Positions 24,564-34,568 of a DNA stretch of 64,000 bases are shown piece by piece. The position numbers and the translations under genes are program-made. The stretch comes from Acinetobacter seifertii. GTDB lineage: Bacteria; Pseudomonadota; Gammaproteobacteria; Pseudomonadales; Moraxellaceae. Numbering within the stretch: the first letter of the stretch is position 1; each line of letters opens with the position of its first letter. Under the pieces are notes generated by a model. That model was not told where the DNA came from and ran no database searches. It was given only the letters and a program-made list of their open reading frames with translations. The DNA is taken from contig NZ_KB851204.1 in NCBI RefSeq assembly GCF_000368065.1, positions 62,001 to 126,000 of the forward strand. Direction: 5' to 3'.

Positions 24564-26699
24564 TTATTGAATATTTTGTTTCTGCTCAGCTTTGGTTTTG
24601 AGTAATGCTGGTGGTGTGAATCTCTCACCATATTTGGTAGCTAACTCTTCGGAGCGTTTTTCTGCTTTCTCAATACCATATTGATTGAGGAATTGAATCG
24701 CTCCACCAGTCCAAGGGGCATAACCAATTCCAAAAATAGAACCGACATTGGCGTCAATAACCGATTCCAATACACCTTCTTCGTAACAACGTAAGGTATC
24801 TAAGGCTTGTACAAACAAAATACGATCAATTATATCTTGCTCGGAAATATCATGATCTTTCTGCCAGCGGTTTAAGCCTTCCCATAGGTGTTTTTTGCCA
24901 TTTTCAGGATAGTCATAGAAACCTGCGCCAGCAGCTTTACCTTTACGGTTTAATTCATGAATCATGGTATGAATCACTTCATCTACTGGTGTTTTCGGTA
25001 GCTCTTTGCCTTCGGCTTGTAAAGCTTTACGTGCTTCGCTAGCAACATGCTCGGTTAAGGTTAAAGACACTTCATCTTGAATCGCAAGTGGTCCCACAGG
25101 CATGCCTGCTTTCAGTGCTGCCATTTCAATACGTGCTGGGTGGACACCTTCGGCAAGCAAGCGCATACCTTCTTGAATAAAAGTACCAAACACACGACTG
25201 GTAAAGAAGCCACGGCTATCATTGACAACAATTGGTGTTTTTCCAATTTGCTGTACAAAGTCGTAGGCTTTCGCAAGTGTCTCTGCCGAGGTGTTTTTAC
25301 CTTTAATAATCTCAACCAACTGCATTTTGTCGACAGGGCTAAAGAAATGCAGACCAATAAACGCTTTATCATCTTTACTTGCTTGCGCTAAACCTGTAAT
25401 TGGCAGGGTCGATGTATTCGATGCCATTACGCCATTAGGCGCTAGGTATTGTTCGGCTTCTTGAGTGACTTTCGCTTTGAGTTCTTGATTTTCAAATACA
25501 GCTTCAATAATTAAATCACAGCCTTGAAGGTCTTGAGCTGACGCTGTAGCCCTAATCAGAGATAAAACCTGATCACGTTTTTCTGCGGTCATGCGGCCTT
25601 GTGAAACACGTTTATCAAGAAGTTTTTGTGAGTAAGCTTTGCCTTTCTCAGCATTCTCAACAGATACATCTTTAAGTACAACTGGAATGCCTTTAATGGC
25701 TGTTGAATATGCAATACCAGCACCCATCATGCCTGCACCCAACACACCCACTTTAGTGGCTTGCCATTTTGCAACGTCGGCAGGGCGGCTCGCACCAGAC
25801 TTAATTGCATTTAGACCATGCCAGAACGTGCCAATCATATTTTTAGAAATTTGACCTGTTGTAAGCTGAGTAAAGTAGCGCGACTCAATACGCAGTGCAG
25901 TATCAACATCGACTTGAGTACCTTCAACTGCGGCAGCCATAATCGCTTCAGGGGCAGGGTAGCAGCCTTTAGTTTTGTCTTTTAATATGGCTGGAGCAAT
26001 GGCAAGAACTTGTGCAACTGCCGGAGTTTTTGGATCACCACCTGGGATTTTGTAGCCTTTCACATCAAAAGGTTGTTGAGATTTCGGATTTGCCTTTATC
26101 CAAGCAATTGCTTTATCTAAAAGCTCTTGTTCATTTTCGGCAGTATCGTGGATTAAGCCTAAAGACTTGGCTTTATCAACACCGAACTGTTTGCCTTCCA
26201 TTAAAAATGGGAACGCATTTTGAAGTCCTAATAGGCGTACCATACGCACAATACCGCCGCCGCCCGGTAATAAACCTAAAGTAACTTCTGGCAGGCCAAA
26301 TTTGCTTTTCGAGTCATTGATTGCAATACGGTGATGGCAACTTAATGCAATTTCCCATCCCCCGCCCAGTGCCGTTCCATTCAATGCTGCAACGACTGGA
26401 ATGCCTAGCATTTCAATTGTGCGTAAATGACCTTTTAGTTTTTCAACCATATTGAAAAAGTCAGTCGCATGTTCCGGCTGAACTTGAATTAGCTCATCTA
26501 AATCACCGCCTGCAAAGAACGTTTTCTTAGCCGAACGGAAAATAACGCCTGAAAGTTCTGTTTCTGCTTTAAGTTTCTGAGTGACCTCATCAAGTGAGTC
26601 ACGAAACTCAGCATTCATGGTGTTTGCAGATTGACCAGTTGAATCAAGTGTCAAGATGACAATATTGTCGGCATTTTTTTCGTATTGAATTGCACTCAT
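24564..26699 (-). CDS. Multifunctional enoyl-CoA hydratase / 3-hydroxyacyl-CoA dehydrogenase
   Basis: A 711-residue beta-oxidation alpha-subunit-type protein. The N-terminal crotonase domain (residues about 1-190) has FFAGGDLDEL and ALNGTALGGGWEIAL plus GLPEVTLGLLPGGGG with the two catalytic Glu positions; the central NAD-binding domain starts at GVLGAGMMGAGIAYSTA (about 313-329), followed by NTSTLPIT and HFFSPVDKMQLVEI; the C-terminal 3HCDH domains include KTPIVVNDSRGFFTSRVF. It follows a thiolase gene with 19 bases between, together forming a thiolase-alpha pair like FadI-FadJ or FadA-FadB. Chain-length preference cannot be read off. Confidence 0.92.
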   Translation of the reverse strand: MSAIQYEKNADNIVILTLDSTGQSANTMNAEFRDSLDEVTQKLKAETELSGVIFRSAKKTFFAGGDLDELIQVQPEHATDFFNMVEKLKGHLRTIEMLGIPVVAALNGTALGGGWEIALSCHHRIAINDSKSKFGLPEVTLGLLPGGGGIVRMVRLLGLQNAFPFLMEGKQFGVDKAKSLGLIHDTAENEQELLDKAIAWIKANPKSQQPFDVKGYKIPGGDPKTPAVAQVLAIAPAILKDKTKGCYPAPEAIMAAAVEGTQVDVDTALRIESRYFTQLTTGQISKNMIGTFWHGLNAIKSGASRPADVAKWQATKVGVLGAGMMGAGIAYSTAIKGIPVVLKDVSVENAEKGKAYSQKLLDKRVSQGRMTAEKRDQVLSLIRATASAQDLQGCDLIIEAVFENQELKAKVTQEAEQYLAPNGVMASNTSTLPITGLAQASKDDKAFIGLHFFSPVDKMQLVEIIKGKNTSAETLAKAYDFVQQIGKTPIVVNDSRGFFTSRVFGTFIQEGMRLLAEGVHPARIEMAALKAGMPVGPLAIQDEVSLTLTEHVASEARKALQAEGKELPKTPVDEVIHTMIHELNRKGKAAGAGFYDYPENGKKHLWEGLNRWQKDHDISEQDIIDRILFVQALDTLRCYEEGVLESVIDANVGSIFGIGYAPWTGGAIQFLNQYGIEKAEKRSEELATKYGERFTPPALLKTKAEQKQNIQ

Positions 26700-26718
26700 T
26701 TTTTTATATCCCTAATTT

Positions 26719-27924
26719 TTATACGCGTTCAATAATGGTGGCAATACCCATACCACCGCCAACACAGAGCGTTGCTAGACCACGCTTTTTATCTTGTCGT
26801 TCAAGCTCATCAAGTAGTGTGCCCAAAATCATGGCACCTGTTGCTCCTAGCGGATGGCCTAAAGCAATCGCACCGCCATTTACGTTGACTTTTTCAGCGG
26901 GGACGTTGAGCTCATTAATAAAACGCATAACAACTGCCGCGAATGCTTCATTGACTTCAAATAGGTCAATATCATCAATTGTTAGACCAGCTTTTTCCAA
27001 TGCTTTACGTGCGGCTGGCGCAGGGCCAGTCAGCATAATGGTTGGGTCAGTACCAACTAATGCAGTCGCCAAAACTTTAGCGCGTGGTTTTAAATTTTGT
27101 TCTTTTACTGCTTTTTCTGAAGCTAATAAAACGACAGCTGCTCCATCGACAATACCTGATGAGTTACCTGCGTGATGAACATGATTGATTTTTTGTGCTT
27201 CTGGATATTTTTGTAAAGCAACTGCATCAAAGCCCATTTGCCCCATCATTTCAAAACTTGGGTTGAGCTTTGCAAGACCTTCTAGTGTGGTATTGCCTTT
27301 GATGAATTCATCTTTCTCTAAAATCACCACGCCTGCGTGATCTTTTACTGGTACGACTGAGTGATTGAAATAACCATTTGCTTGAGCTGCCGCTGCTTTT
27401 TGTTGTGACTTCACTGCAAAGTTATCGACATCTTCACGGTTATAGCCATCTAAAGTTGCAATAAGGTCAGCCCCGATACCTTGTGGAACAAATGATGACT
27501 TAAGATTTGTTTCTGGGTCTAAAGCCCACGGTCCGCCATCAGAACCCATTGGAATGCGTGACATTGATTCAACGCCACCAGCAACCACTAAATCTTCCCA
27601 ACCAGAGCGGACTTTCATTGCTGCCATGTTGACTGCTTCTAAACCTGAAGCACAAAAGCGGTTAATTTGTACACCAGCAACATCATCATTCCAGCCTGCG
27701 GCAATTGCTGCGGTTTTGGCAATATCGCCGCCTTGGTCACCAATTGGTGTTACGCAGCCCAAAACAATGTCGTCCACTTTAGATGTATCAAGCTGATGGC
27801 GTTGCTGTAATTCGTTTAATAGGGTGGTGAGTAATGTGATTGGTTTTACTTCGTAAAGAGAGCCGTCTTTTTTTCCTTTTCCGCGTGGTGTGCGAATGGC
27901 ATCAATAATATAAGCCTCGCTCAT
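26719..27924 (-). CDS. Acetyl-CoA C-acyltransferase (thiolase)
   Basis: A 401-residue thiolase that cleaves 3-ketoacyl-CoA to acetyl-CoA and a shortened acyl-CoA. The acyl-accepting Cys is in NRFCASGLEAVN (about residue 90), with GHPLGATGA (catalytic His, about 352) and the second Cys in LCVGGGMG (about 388). It is the first gene of a two-gene beta-oxidation operon with the downstream hydratase/dehydrogenase. It is distinct from the thiolase at 37316-38491. Confidence 0.93.
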   Translation of the reverse strand: MSEAYIIDAIRTPRGKGKKDGSLYEVKPITLLTTLLNELQQRHQLDTSKVDDIVLGCVTPIGDQGGDIAKTAAIAAGWNDDVAGVQINRFCASGLEAVNMAAMKVRSGWEDLVVAGGVESMSRIPMGSDGGPWALDPETNLKSSFVPQGIGADLIATLDGYNREDVDNFAVKSQQKAAAAQANGYFNHSVVPVKDHAGVVILEKDEFIKGNTTLEGLAKLNPSFEMMGQMGFDAVALQKYPEAQKINHVHHAGNSSGIVDGAAVVLLASEKAVKEQNLKPRAKVLATALVGTDPTIMLTGPAPAARKALEKAGLTIDDIDLFEVNEAFAAVVMRFINELNVPAEKVNVNGGAIALGHPLGATGAMILGTLLDELERQDKKRGLATLCVGGGMGIATIIERV

Positions 27925-28040
27925 AACAGTTCCTTTTTTATTGCTTAAAATTTATTTGTGTTTTGAGTGTACTGGTTTTAAGAGCGAGTGCAATGACGAT
28001 AAGCGCACCAGTCAGGTGATGATTTTTGCCAATAGAAATA

Positions 28041-28067
28041 CAAAAAAGCCCAAGTTGAACTTGGGCT
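28041..28067 (-). terminator. Terminator after the AraC-family gene at 28095
   Basis: On the minus strand AGCCCAAGTT and AACTTGGGCT form a near-palindromic 10-bp stem followed by TTTTTTG. Confidence 0.85.
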
Positions 28068-28094
28068 AAATTTGAAACTGAAGAGATTTAAGAA

Positions 28095-29105
28095 TTAGTG
28101 GTAACCGTGTAGCTGACGATATAAACCTGGTGTTACACCCGTCCACTTTTTAAATGCACGGTGGAAAGTACTGGTTTCACTAAAGCCTACTTGTTGAGCA
28201 ACATCTTCAAGTGTTAATTCAGGGTTGAGCAACAAGTGAATAGCAGCATCTCGACGTAAAGCGTCTTTTACGCCTTGGTAGCTTTTACCTTCAGCAGCCA
28301 AGCGGCGGCGTAAGGTTTGCGGAGATAAATACAGCATTGATGCAACGTCATTAAGCGTTGGCATTTCTTCACCAATTTGACTCTTAAGTACGTCACGAAT
28401 ACGAGAAGTCAACGAGTTGGTGTTTTTGAATTTTACTAAAAGCTGAGCAGGAGCTGCCTTTAGGAACTCTTCTAGCGTTTTTTCATCTTGGCGGATTGGT
28501 AAATCAAGATAATCAGCTGCAAAAGTTATTTCGGTGCGAGGTGCATCAAACTGCATGACTGGTGCAAAAAATAATGCATCATATTCATCAGCATGCGCAG
28601 GACGTGGGTAGCTAAAATGAACACGCTCTAATGGCAAACGACGTTCAATGAGCCATGATGCTAGACCGTGCCAAATCATGAGCATACTTTCAGTAATGAA
28701 ATGATCTGGATCTAATGTTTTTGGAATGAGAGGAACCAAACGCGCTTCGTGTTTGTCACGTTCAAGTGTTACCGACCATTCATCACCAAATAACTTGTAA
28801 AATTGAGATGAAAGTTCGAGAGCTTGTCCTAAAGTTTTTGCATGAATAATCAACTGACACATAATGGCAAAAGTGCCCAAACGACGCGGTTGTACATCAA
28901 AACCGACGTGTTCGTCTTGGGTGACCATCCATAGCATTTTTATAAAACGGGTATATTGTTCTGGTGAGATTCGAGCTTTAGGTTGACGTAATAGTTCCGC
29001 TTCGATACCCACATGTGAAAGTAACGTCTCGACATCCATGCCAAGGCGTTTTACGCCTGTCAAAGCCGCATTCACGAAGTGGATGCTAATCGTATCGCGA
29101 CTCAT
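28095..29105 (-). CDS. AraC-family transcriptional regulator
   Basis: A 336-residue regulator with an N-terminal ligand-binding-type domain (about 1-225) and a C-terminal AraC DNA-binding domain (two helix-turn-helix units: LNDVASMLYLSPQTLRRRLA and LEDVAQQVGFSETSTFHRAFKKWTG split across the end). ATG 29105 follows AAGGA at good spacing; the open frame upstream to 29252 is probably leader. It is divergent from the CaiB-type gene and next to the beta-oxidation operon, so one of these is a likely target. Effector unknown. Confidence 0.88.
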   Translation of the reverse strand: MSRDTISIHFVNAALTGVKRLGMDVETLLSHVGIEAELLRQPKARISPEQYTRFIKMLWMVTQDEHVGFDVQPRRLGTFAIMCQLIIHAKTLGQALELSSQFYKLFGDEWSVTLERDKHEARLVPLIPKTLDPDHFITESMLMIWHGLASWLIERRLPLERVHFSYPRPAHADEYDALFFAPVMQFDAPRTEITFAADYLDLPIRQDEKTLEEFLKAAPAQLLVKFKNTNSLTSRIRDVLKSQIGEEMPTLNDVASMLYLSPQTLRRRLAAEGKSYQGVKDALRRDAAIHLLLNPELTLEDVAQQVGFSETSTFHRAFKKWTGVTPGLYRQLHGYH

Positions 29106-29315
29106 ATTGAATCCTTCAGTCTCTTTGATGTTCACTTTAAATTGACCTAAATGACCGTCTAAAAAAATAAATTGGCGATTTACAACAGTGTAAAAGCACT
29201 TTTTACATGTTAAATTGCCGAAATGATCAAGGTAAATGGCTGAACATGACATTGTTTTAGAATATTTGCTTAACTAATATAAAAGAAAATTCGAATAATA
29301 GTGGTTAAAAATACG

Positions 29316-30434
29316 ATGACGACAGCATTAAACGGACTTAAAGTTCTCGATTTCTCTACGCTCTTACCTGGACCTTTTGCCACAATGTACTTAGCCGATA
29401 TGGGCGCAGAAGTTATCCATATCGAATCCCCATCACGTCCAGATCTCATTCGGATTATGCCGCCCTATGCCAATGGACAAGCGACTGCACATAGTTATTT
29501 AAATCGAAATAAACAGTCGATTGTTCTCGATTTAAAAGATGCTGCCAGTATTGATCTTATAAAAGCCAAGATTTCCGAGTTTGATATTGTCATAGAACAG
29601 TTTCGGCCAGATGTTATGCGTCGCTTAGGGCTAGACTATGCAACGCTTGCAGAAATTAATCCGCGTTTAATTTATTGCTCGATCACAGGTTATGGACAAA
29701 CTGGAAACTATAAAGATCGAGCAGGACACGACATTAATTATTTAGCTTTAGCGGGTATTGCTGGATATAGTGGCCGACAAGATAGTGGTCCACCACCGCT
29801 TGGCATTCAAGTTGCCGATATTGCAGGCGGATCATTACATGCAGTTATTGCTATTTTGGCTGCGGTCGTCGAACGCAGTCGTAGCGGTATGGGACAATAT
29901 ATTGATATTTCGATGACTGACTGTGTGGCGAGTCTAAATAGCATGGCAGCATCAGCCGCACTTGCAGGACAAGTTGAACAGGCACCAGAGCAGGGCATGC
30001 TCAACGGTGGCATTTTCTATGACTATTATATAACTCAAGATGGGCGTTATCTTTCTATTGGTAGTCTTGAGCCACAATTTATGGCTGGGTTGTCTGCTGC
30101 ATTAGATTTACCTGTGCTGTTGCAAAAAGGCGCTTCATTAGATGTCCAAGATCGACAGGACGTTAAGCAAGCCATTCAAGAAAAAATTAAAAGCAAAACG
30201 TTTAAAGAATGGCATGAAATTTTTGCAAATTTGGATGTTTGTGTAGAGCCAGTATTGAGTTTGAGTGAGGCTTTAAACTCGCCATTAGCACAACAACGTG
30301 GATGGATTGTGGATGTTCCTTTGCAAAATAATACAACAGATACAGAACCACAGATCGCATGCCCAATTAAGTTTTCACGTTCACAAATGCGATATTCCTT
30401 TGTAGGTCAAAAGCTTGGCGAGGGACAGTGGTAA
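29316..30434 (+). CDS. CaiB/BaiF-family CoA-transferase or acyl-CoA racemase
   Basis: A 372-residue class III CoA-transferase-family protein. The N-terminus LKVLDFSTLLPGPFATMYLADMG and IHIESP are typical, as are LNRNKQSIVLDLKD and the active-site Asp in GHDINYLALAG (about residue 150). It resembles alpha-methylacyl-CoA racemases, which would help degrade methyl-branched fatty acids, but transferase activity is equally possible. ATG 29316 is chosen; GTG 29301 in frame is an alternative and neither has a clear ribosome site. It is divergent from the AraC-type regulator. Confidence 0.85.
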   Translation: MTTALNGLKVLDFSTLLPGPFATMYLADMGAEVIHIESPSRPDLIRIMPPYANGQATAHSYLNRNKQSIVLDLKDAASIDLIKAKISEFDIVIEQFRPDVMRRLGLDYATLAEINPRLIYCSITGYGQTGNYKDRAGHDINYLALAGIAGYSGRQDSGPPPLGIQVADIAGGSLHAVIAILAAVVERSRSGMGQYIDISMTDCVASLNSMAASAALAGQVEQAPEQGMLNGGIFYDYYITQDGRYLSIGSLEPQFMAGLSAALDLPVLLQKGASLDVQDRQDVKQAIQEKIKSKTFKEWHEIFANLDVCVEPVLSLSEALNSPLAQQRGWIVDVPLQNNTTDTEPQIACPIKFSRSQMRYSFVGQKLGEGQW

Positions 30435-30482
30435 TGTCTTAGGGCTATTTCTTATACAGTATGTATTAAGATTATTATCTGA

Positions 30483-30498
30483 TTAATCAATTGATTAA
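30483..30498. promoter_or_regulatory. 16-bp perfect palindrome upstream of the porin promoter
   Basis: TTAATCAATTGATTAA lies 17 bases before the -35 element of the porin gene. No T-run follows, so an operator for a dimeric regulator is the best explanation. Confidence 0.45.
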
Positions 30499-30514
30499 CA
30501 TTTTGAATAATTTC

Positions 30515-30543
30515 TTTACATAAAATTAGCGTAACCTTTATAA
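30515..30543 (+). promoter_or_regulatory. Probable promoter of the porin gene
   Basis: -35 TTTACA (30515-30520) and -10 TTATAA (30538-30543) are separated by 17 bases, about 25 bases before the start codon. Confidence 0.6.
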
Positions 30544-30568
30544 ACAAAGACATAAAAGGTACGTAAAC

Positions 30569-31822
30569 ATGAAAACGCATAAATCTTTGATGGTTTCCTG
30601 TTTATCCGTTTTATCAATTACTCTTTTTGTTCAGCATGCACAAGCTGCTGCTGCATTTGACCCAAATGGTTCTTGGATGTTGGGTGATTGGAACGGGCAA
30701 CGCACAGCGTTACAAGCACAAGGTTATGATTTTTCTTTTGGATATACCGGTGAATATGCCGGTATTTTAGATTCAAAGAATACTTCTTCGCATGGCAGTG
30801 CTTATACAGGGCAACTCGCTTTAGGTTCGCATTTGGACCTAGGTAAAATTTTAGGGTGGCAAGATACAGAAGCTCAAATCACGTTAACTTATCGTGATGG
30901 GCAATCACTTTCTGAACATTCTCCAGCTTTAGCTGGACACATTAGTTCTGCACAAGAAGTGTGGGGTCGTGAGCAAACTTGGCGTTTAACTGATTTATGG
31001 ATTAAGAAAAAATTCCTTGATCAAAAGTTAGATGTGAAAGTTGGTCGTTTTGGTGAAGGTGAAGACTTTAATAGTTTTGACTGTGACTTCCAGAACTTGG
31101 CACTTTGTGGTTCACAAGTGGGTAACTGGGTTGGCGACCAATGGTATAACTGGCCAGTGAGCCAATGGGCAATGCGTGTTAAATATAACGTGCAACCTGA
31201 TCTATATACGCAAGTCGGTGTATATGAATATAACCCAGAGAACTTGGAACGAGGCAAAGGCTTTAACCTGAGCACAGACGGATCTCACGGTGCAATTATT
31301 CCAGCAGAGGTCGTTTGGTCACCTAAATTAGGTGTGCAAAGCATGCCTGGTGAATACCGTTTAGGTTATTACTACAGCACTGCTGATGCAGAGGAAATTA
31401 CCAATCCAACTAAAACATCGCATAAACAAGGTGTTTGGGTAACTGCAAAACAAAAACTATTCCAACCAGCTGACCAAACTGATCGTGGTTTAACAGGTTT
31501 TGTGAATCTGACTTTCCATGACTCAGATACCAATAAAGTCGACAACATGCAAAATGTAGGCTTGGTCTACAAAGGTTTGCTCAATCAACGTCCTCAAGAT
31601 GAATTAGCACTTGGTGTTGCTCGTATTCATATCAATGATGACTGGAGCGATATTCAAGCCAAAGAATATGACACTGAATACAATACCGAGCTTTACTACG
31701 GTATTCATGCCACTAACTGGCTAACTATTCGTCCAAATGTGCAATATGTTCGTCATGTTGGTGCATTAAAAAATGGTGATAACACTTGGGTAGGCGGTAT
31801 TAAATTCTCAACCGTATTCTAA
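30569..31822 (+). CDS. Carbohydrate-selective porin, OprB family
   Basis: A 417-residue outer-membrane protein with a signal peptide ending in HAQA (cleavage near residue 27). OprB features include the start of the mature part (GSWMLGDWNGQRTALQAQGYDFSFGYTGEYAG) given here only in outline, DVKVGRFGEGEDFN in the middle and a barrel ending in FSTVF with a terminal Phe. It would let glucose and other sugars into the periplasm, where the glucose dehydrogenase encoded next acts. ATG 30569 follows AAAAGG. Confidence 0.88.
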   Translation: MKTHKSLMVSCLSVLSITLFVQHAQAAAAFDPNGSWMLGDWNGQRTALQAQGYDFSFGYTGEYAGILDSKNTSSHGSAYTGQLALGSHLDLGKILGWQDTEAQITLTYRDGQSLSEHSPALAGHISSAQEVWGREQTWRLTDLWIKKKFLDQKLDVKVGRFGEGEDFNSFDCDFQNLALCGSQVGNWVGDQWYNWPVSQWAMRVKYNVQPDLYTQVGVYEYNPENLERGKGFNLSTDGSHGAIIPAEVVWSPKLGVQSMPGEYRLGYYYSTADAEEITNPTKTSHKQGVWVTAKQKLFQPADQTDRGLTGFVNLTFHDSDTNKVDNMQNVGLVYKGLLNQRPQDELALGVARIHINDDWSDIQAKEYDTEYNTELYYGIHATNWLTIRPNVQYVRHVGALKNGDNTWVGGIKFSTVF

Positions 31823-31996
31823 GTAACTATTCCGAAAAACGGATTGTCGATGGCTAAATCATTAATTGAAGTATCCAGACCTTCCGTTTTTTTCTTTATG
31901 CCTGAATTTTGTTTTAGATGTATTGGTGATGCCATTTCTCTATAAGGTTTTTGGCACATCTTTCCGATAAAAATGATGATTAATAAGAGGTGGTTT

Positions 31997-34402
31997 ATGA
32001 ATCAACCTTCTTCAAGATCAGGTTTAACGACTTTTACCGTAATCATTATTGGGTTATTGGCGTTATTCCTGCTAATTGGAGGTATTTGGCTCGCTACACT
32101 AGGCGGTTCAATTTACTACATTGTAGCTGGAGTCTTGCTTCTCATTGTTACATGGCAACTCTACAAGCGCGCTTCAACTGCTTTGTGGGTTTATGCCGCA
32201 TTAATGCTAGGTACCATTATCTGGAGTGTCTGGGAAGTTGGAACAGACTTTTGGGCGCTTGCACCACGTTTAGATATTTTAGGTATTCTTGGTTTATGGT
32301 TATTGGTTCCGGCTGTGACTCGTGGAATCAACAACCTTGGATCAAGTAAAGTTGCCTTATCTTCAACTTTAGTGATTGCAATCGTATTGATGGTTTATTC
32401 TATCTTTAACGATCCGCAAGAAATTAATGGTGAGATTAAAACACCACAACCAGAAACTGCTCAAGCCGTTCCAGGTGTAGCTGAGAGTGACTGGCCAGCT
32501 TATGGTCGTACTCAAGCAGGCGAACGTTATTCTCCACTTAAACAGATTAATGACCAAAATGTCAAAGATTTGAAAGTGGCTTGGACACTACGTACTGGCG
32601 ATTTCAAGACAGATAATGATTCGGGTGAAACAACCAATCAGGTTACGCCAATTAAAATTGGCAATAACATGTTTATCTGTACAGCTCACCAACAGTTAAT
32701 TGCGATTGATCCAGCGACTGGTAAAGAAAAATGGCGTTTTGATCCGAAGCTTAAAACGGATAAATCGTTCCAGCATTTAACGTGCCGTGGTGTAATGTAC
32801 TACGATGCAAACAACACAACTGAGTTTGCGACAAGCTTGCAAACTAAGAAGTCGACTTCAACTCAATGTCCTCGTAAAGTCTTTGTTCCAGTCAATGATG
32901 GACGTTTAGTTGCTGTAAATGCTGACACTGGTAAAGCATGTACTGACTTTGGTCAAAATGGTGAAGTGAACTTGCAAGAGTTTATGCCATATGCTTATCC
33001 GGGTGGTTATAACCCAACATCTCCGGGTGTTGTGACAGGTTCAACTGTCGTAATTGCTGGTTCTGTAACAGATAACTACTCAAATAAAGAGCCATCAGGT
33101 GTTATTCGTGGTTATGACGTAAATACTGGTAAGCTTCTTTGGGTATTTGACACTGGTGCAGCAGATCCAAATGCTATGCCTGGACAAGGTACAACATTTG
33201 TTCATAACTCTCCAAATGCTTGGGCACCTTTAGCATACGATGCCAAACTTGATATCGTTTATGTTCCAACAGGCGTAGGTACTCCAGATATCTGGGGTGG
33301 TGACCGTACTGAGTTGAAAGAACGTTATGCGAACTCAATGTTAGCGATTAATGCTTCGACTGGTAAATTGATATGGAACTTCCAGACCACTCATCATGAC
33401 TTGTGGGATATGGACGTGCCATCTCAGCCATCTTTGGCAGATATTAAAGATAAAGCAGGTAAAACTGTTCCAGCAATCTATGTATTGACTAAAACAGGTA
33501 ATGCTTTTGTTCTTGATCGTCGTAATGGTCAGCCGATTGTTCCTGTAACTGAAAAACCAGTTCCACAAACAGTTAAGCGCGGTCCACAAACCAAAGGCGA
33601 GCACTATTCAAAAACTCAGCCATTCTCTGACTTGAACTTGGCACCACAAGATAAATTGACTGATAAAGATATGTGGGGTGCCACAATGCTTGATCAGCTC
33701 ATGTGTCGTGTATCTTTCAAACGTCTAAATTACGATGGTATTTATACACCACCATCAGAAAACGGTACTTTAGTTTTCCCTGGTAACCTAGGCGTGTTTG
33801 AATGGGGCGGTATGTCAGTTAACCCTGATCGTCAGGTTGCTGTAATGAACCCGATTGGTCTGCCATTCGTAAGCCGTTTAATTCCTGAAGATCCAAACCG
33901 TGCACAAACTGCAAAAGGTGCAGGAACTGAGCAGGGTATTCAGCCAATGTATGGCGTACCTTATGGTGTCGAAATCAGCGCATTCTTATCTCCACTTGGT
34001 TTACCTTGTAAACAACCAGCTTGGGGTTATGTAGCTGGTGTAGATTTGAAAACGCATCAGGTTGTATGGAAAAAACGTATTGGTACTATCCGTGATAGCT
34101 TGCCAAAACTATTCCAATTACCAGCTGTGAAAATTGGTGTTCCTGGTTTAGGTGGTTCAATTTCTACCGCAGGTAATGTCATGTTTGTTGGTGCAACTCA
34201 AGATAACTACATCCGTGCCTTTAACGTTACGAATGGTAAGAAACTTTGGGAAGCGCGTTTACCAGCCGGTGGACAAGCAACACCAATGACTTATGAAATT
34301 AATGGTAAGCAATATGTTGTGATCATGGCCGGTGGTCATGGTTCATTTGGTACAAAAATGGGCGACTATTTAGTAGCTTATGCATTGCCAGATAACAAAT
34401 AA
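31997..34402 (+). CDS. gcd: Membrane-bound PQQ-dependent glucose dehydrogenase
   Basis: Oxidises glucose to gluconolactone in the periplasm and passes electrons to ubiquinone. The 801-residue product matches the size of Acinetobacter GDH-A. Residues about 1-145 hold five membrane helices; the rest is an eight-bladed quinoprotein propeller with GTPDIWGGDRTELKERYANS, THHDLWDMDVPSQPSL and C-terminal repeats such as LWEARLPAGGQATPMTY. ATG 31997 follows AGAGGTGG; the first in-frame ATG at 31973 has none. It needs PQQ, Ca/Mg and probably glucose entry by the porin upstream. Confidence 0.95.
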   Translation: MNQPSSRSGLTTFTVIIIGLLALFLLIGGIWLATLGGSIYYIVAGVLLLIVTWQLYKRASTALWVYAALMLGTIIWSVWEVGTDFWALAPRLDILGILGLWLLVPAVTRGINNLGSSKVALSSTLVIAIVLMVYSIFNDPQEINGEIKTPQPETAQAVPGVAESDWPAYGRTQAGERYSPLKQINDQNVKDLKVAWTLRTGDFKTDNDSGETTNQVTPIKIGNNMFICTAHQQLIAIDPATGKEKWRFDPKLKTDKSFQHLTCRGVMYYDANNTTEFATSLQTKKSTSTQCPRKVFVPVNDGRLVAVNADTGKACTDFGQNGEVNLQEFMPYAYPGGYNPTSPGVVTGSTVVIAGSVTDNYSNKEPSGVIRGYDVNTGKLLWVFDTGAADPNAMPGQGTTFVHNSPNAWAPLAYDAKLDIVYVPTGVGTPDIWGGDRTELKERYANSMLAINASTGKLIWNFQTTHHDLWDMDVPSQPSLADIKDKAGKTVPAIYVLTKTGNAFVLDRRNGQPIVPVTEKPVPQTVKRGPQTKGEHYSKTQPFSDLNLAPQDKLTDKDMWGATMLDQLMCRVSFKRLNYDGIYTPPSENGTLVFPGNLGVFEWGGMSVNPDRQVAVMNPIGLPFVSRLIPEDPNRAQTAKGAGTEQGIQPMYGVPYGVEISAFLSPLGLPCKQPAWGYVAGVDLKTHQVVWKKRIGTIRDSLPKLFQLPAVKIGVPGLGGSISTAGNVMFVGATQDNYIRAFNVTNGKKLWEARLPAGGQATPMTYEINGKQYVVIMAGGHGSFGTKMGDYLVAYALPDNK

Positions 34403-34413
34403 ACCTTTGCTCT

Positions 34414-34446
34414 AAAAAAAGCCCAGATTGATCTGGGCTTTTTTTA
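34414..34446 (+). terminator. Terminator after gcd
   Basis: AAAAAAAGCCCAGAT and ATCTGGGCTTTTTTT form a strong stem with A and T tails. Confidence 0.9.
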
Positions 34447-34568
34447 TATTGATTTATATTAAAGCTTATCAATAAAACCGTTATTAAATATGCAAAAAAA
34501 GCATTTTATTGATGAATAAAAGCTCGCTATGCTATCCGCCTTAATAATGAATCTACTAGCCATACGCC

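Noticed and set aside
29106..29252. N-terminal extension of the AraC-family protein
   Set aside because: ATG 29105 has AAGGA at good spacing and gives the usual family N-terminus; the extra 49 residues do not resemble the family.
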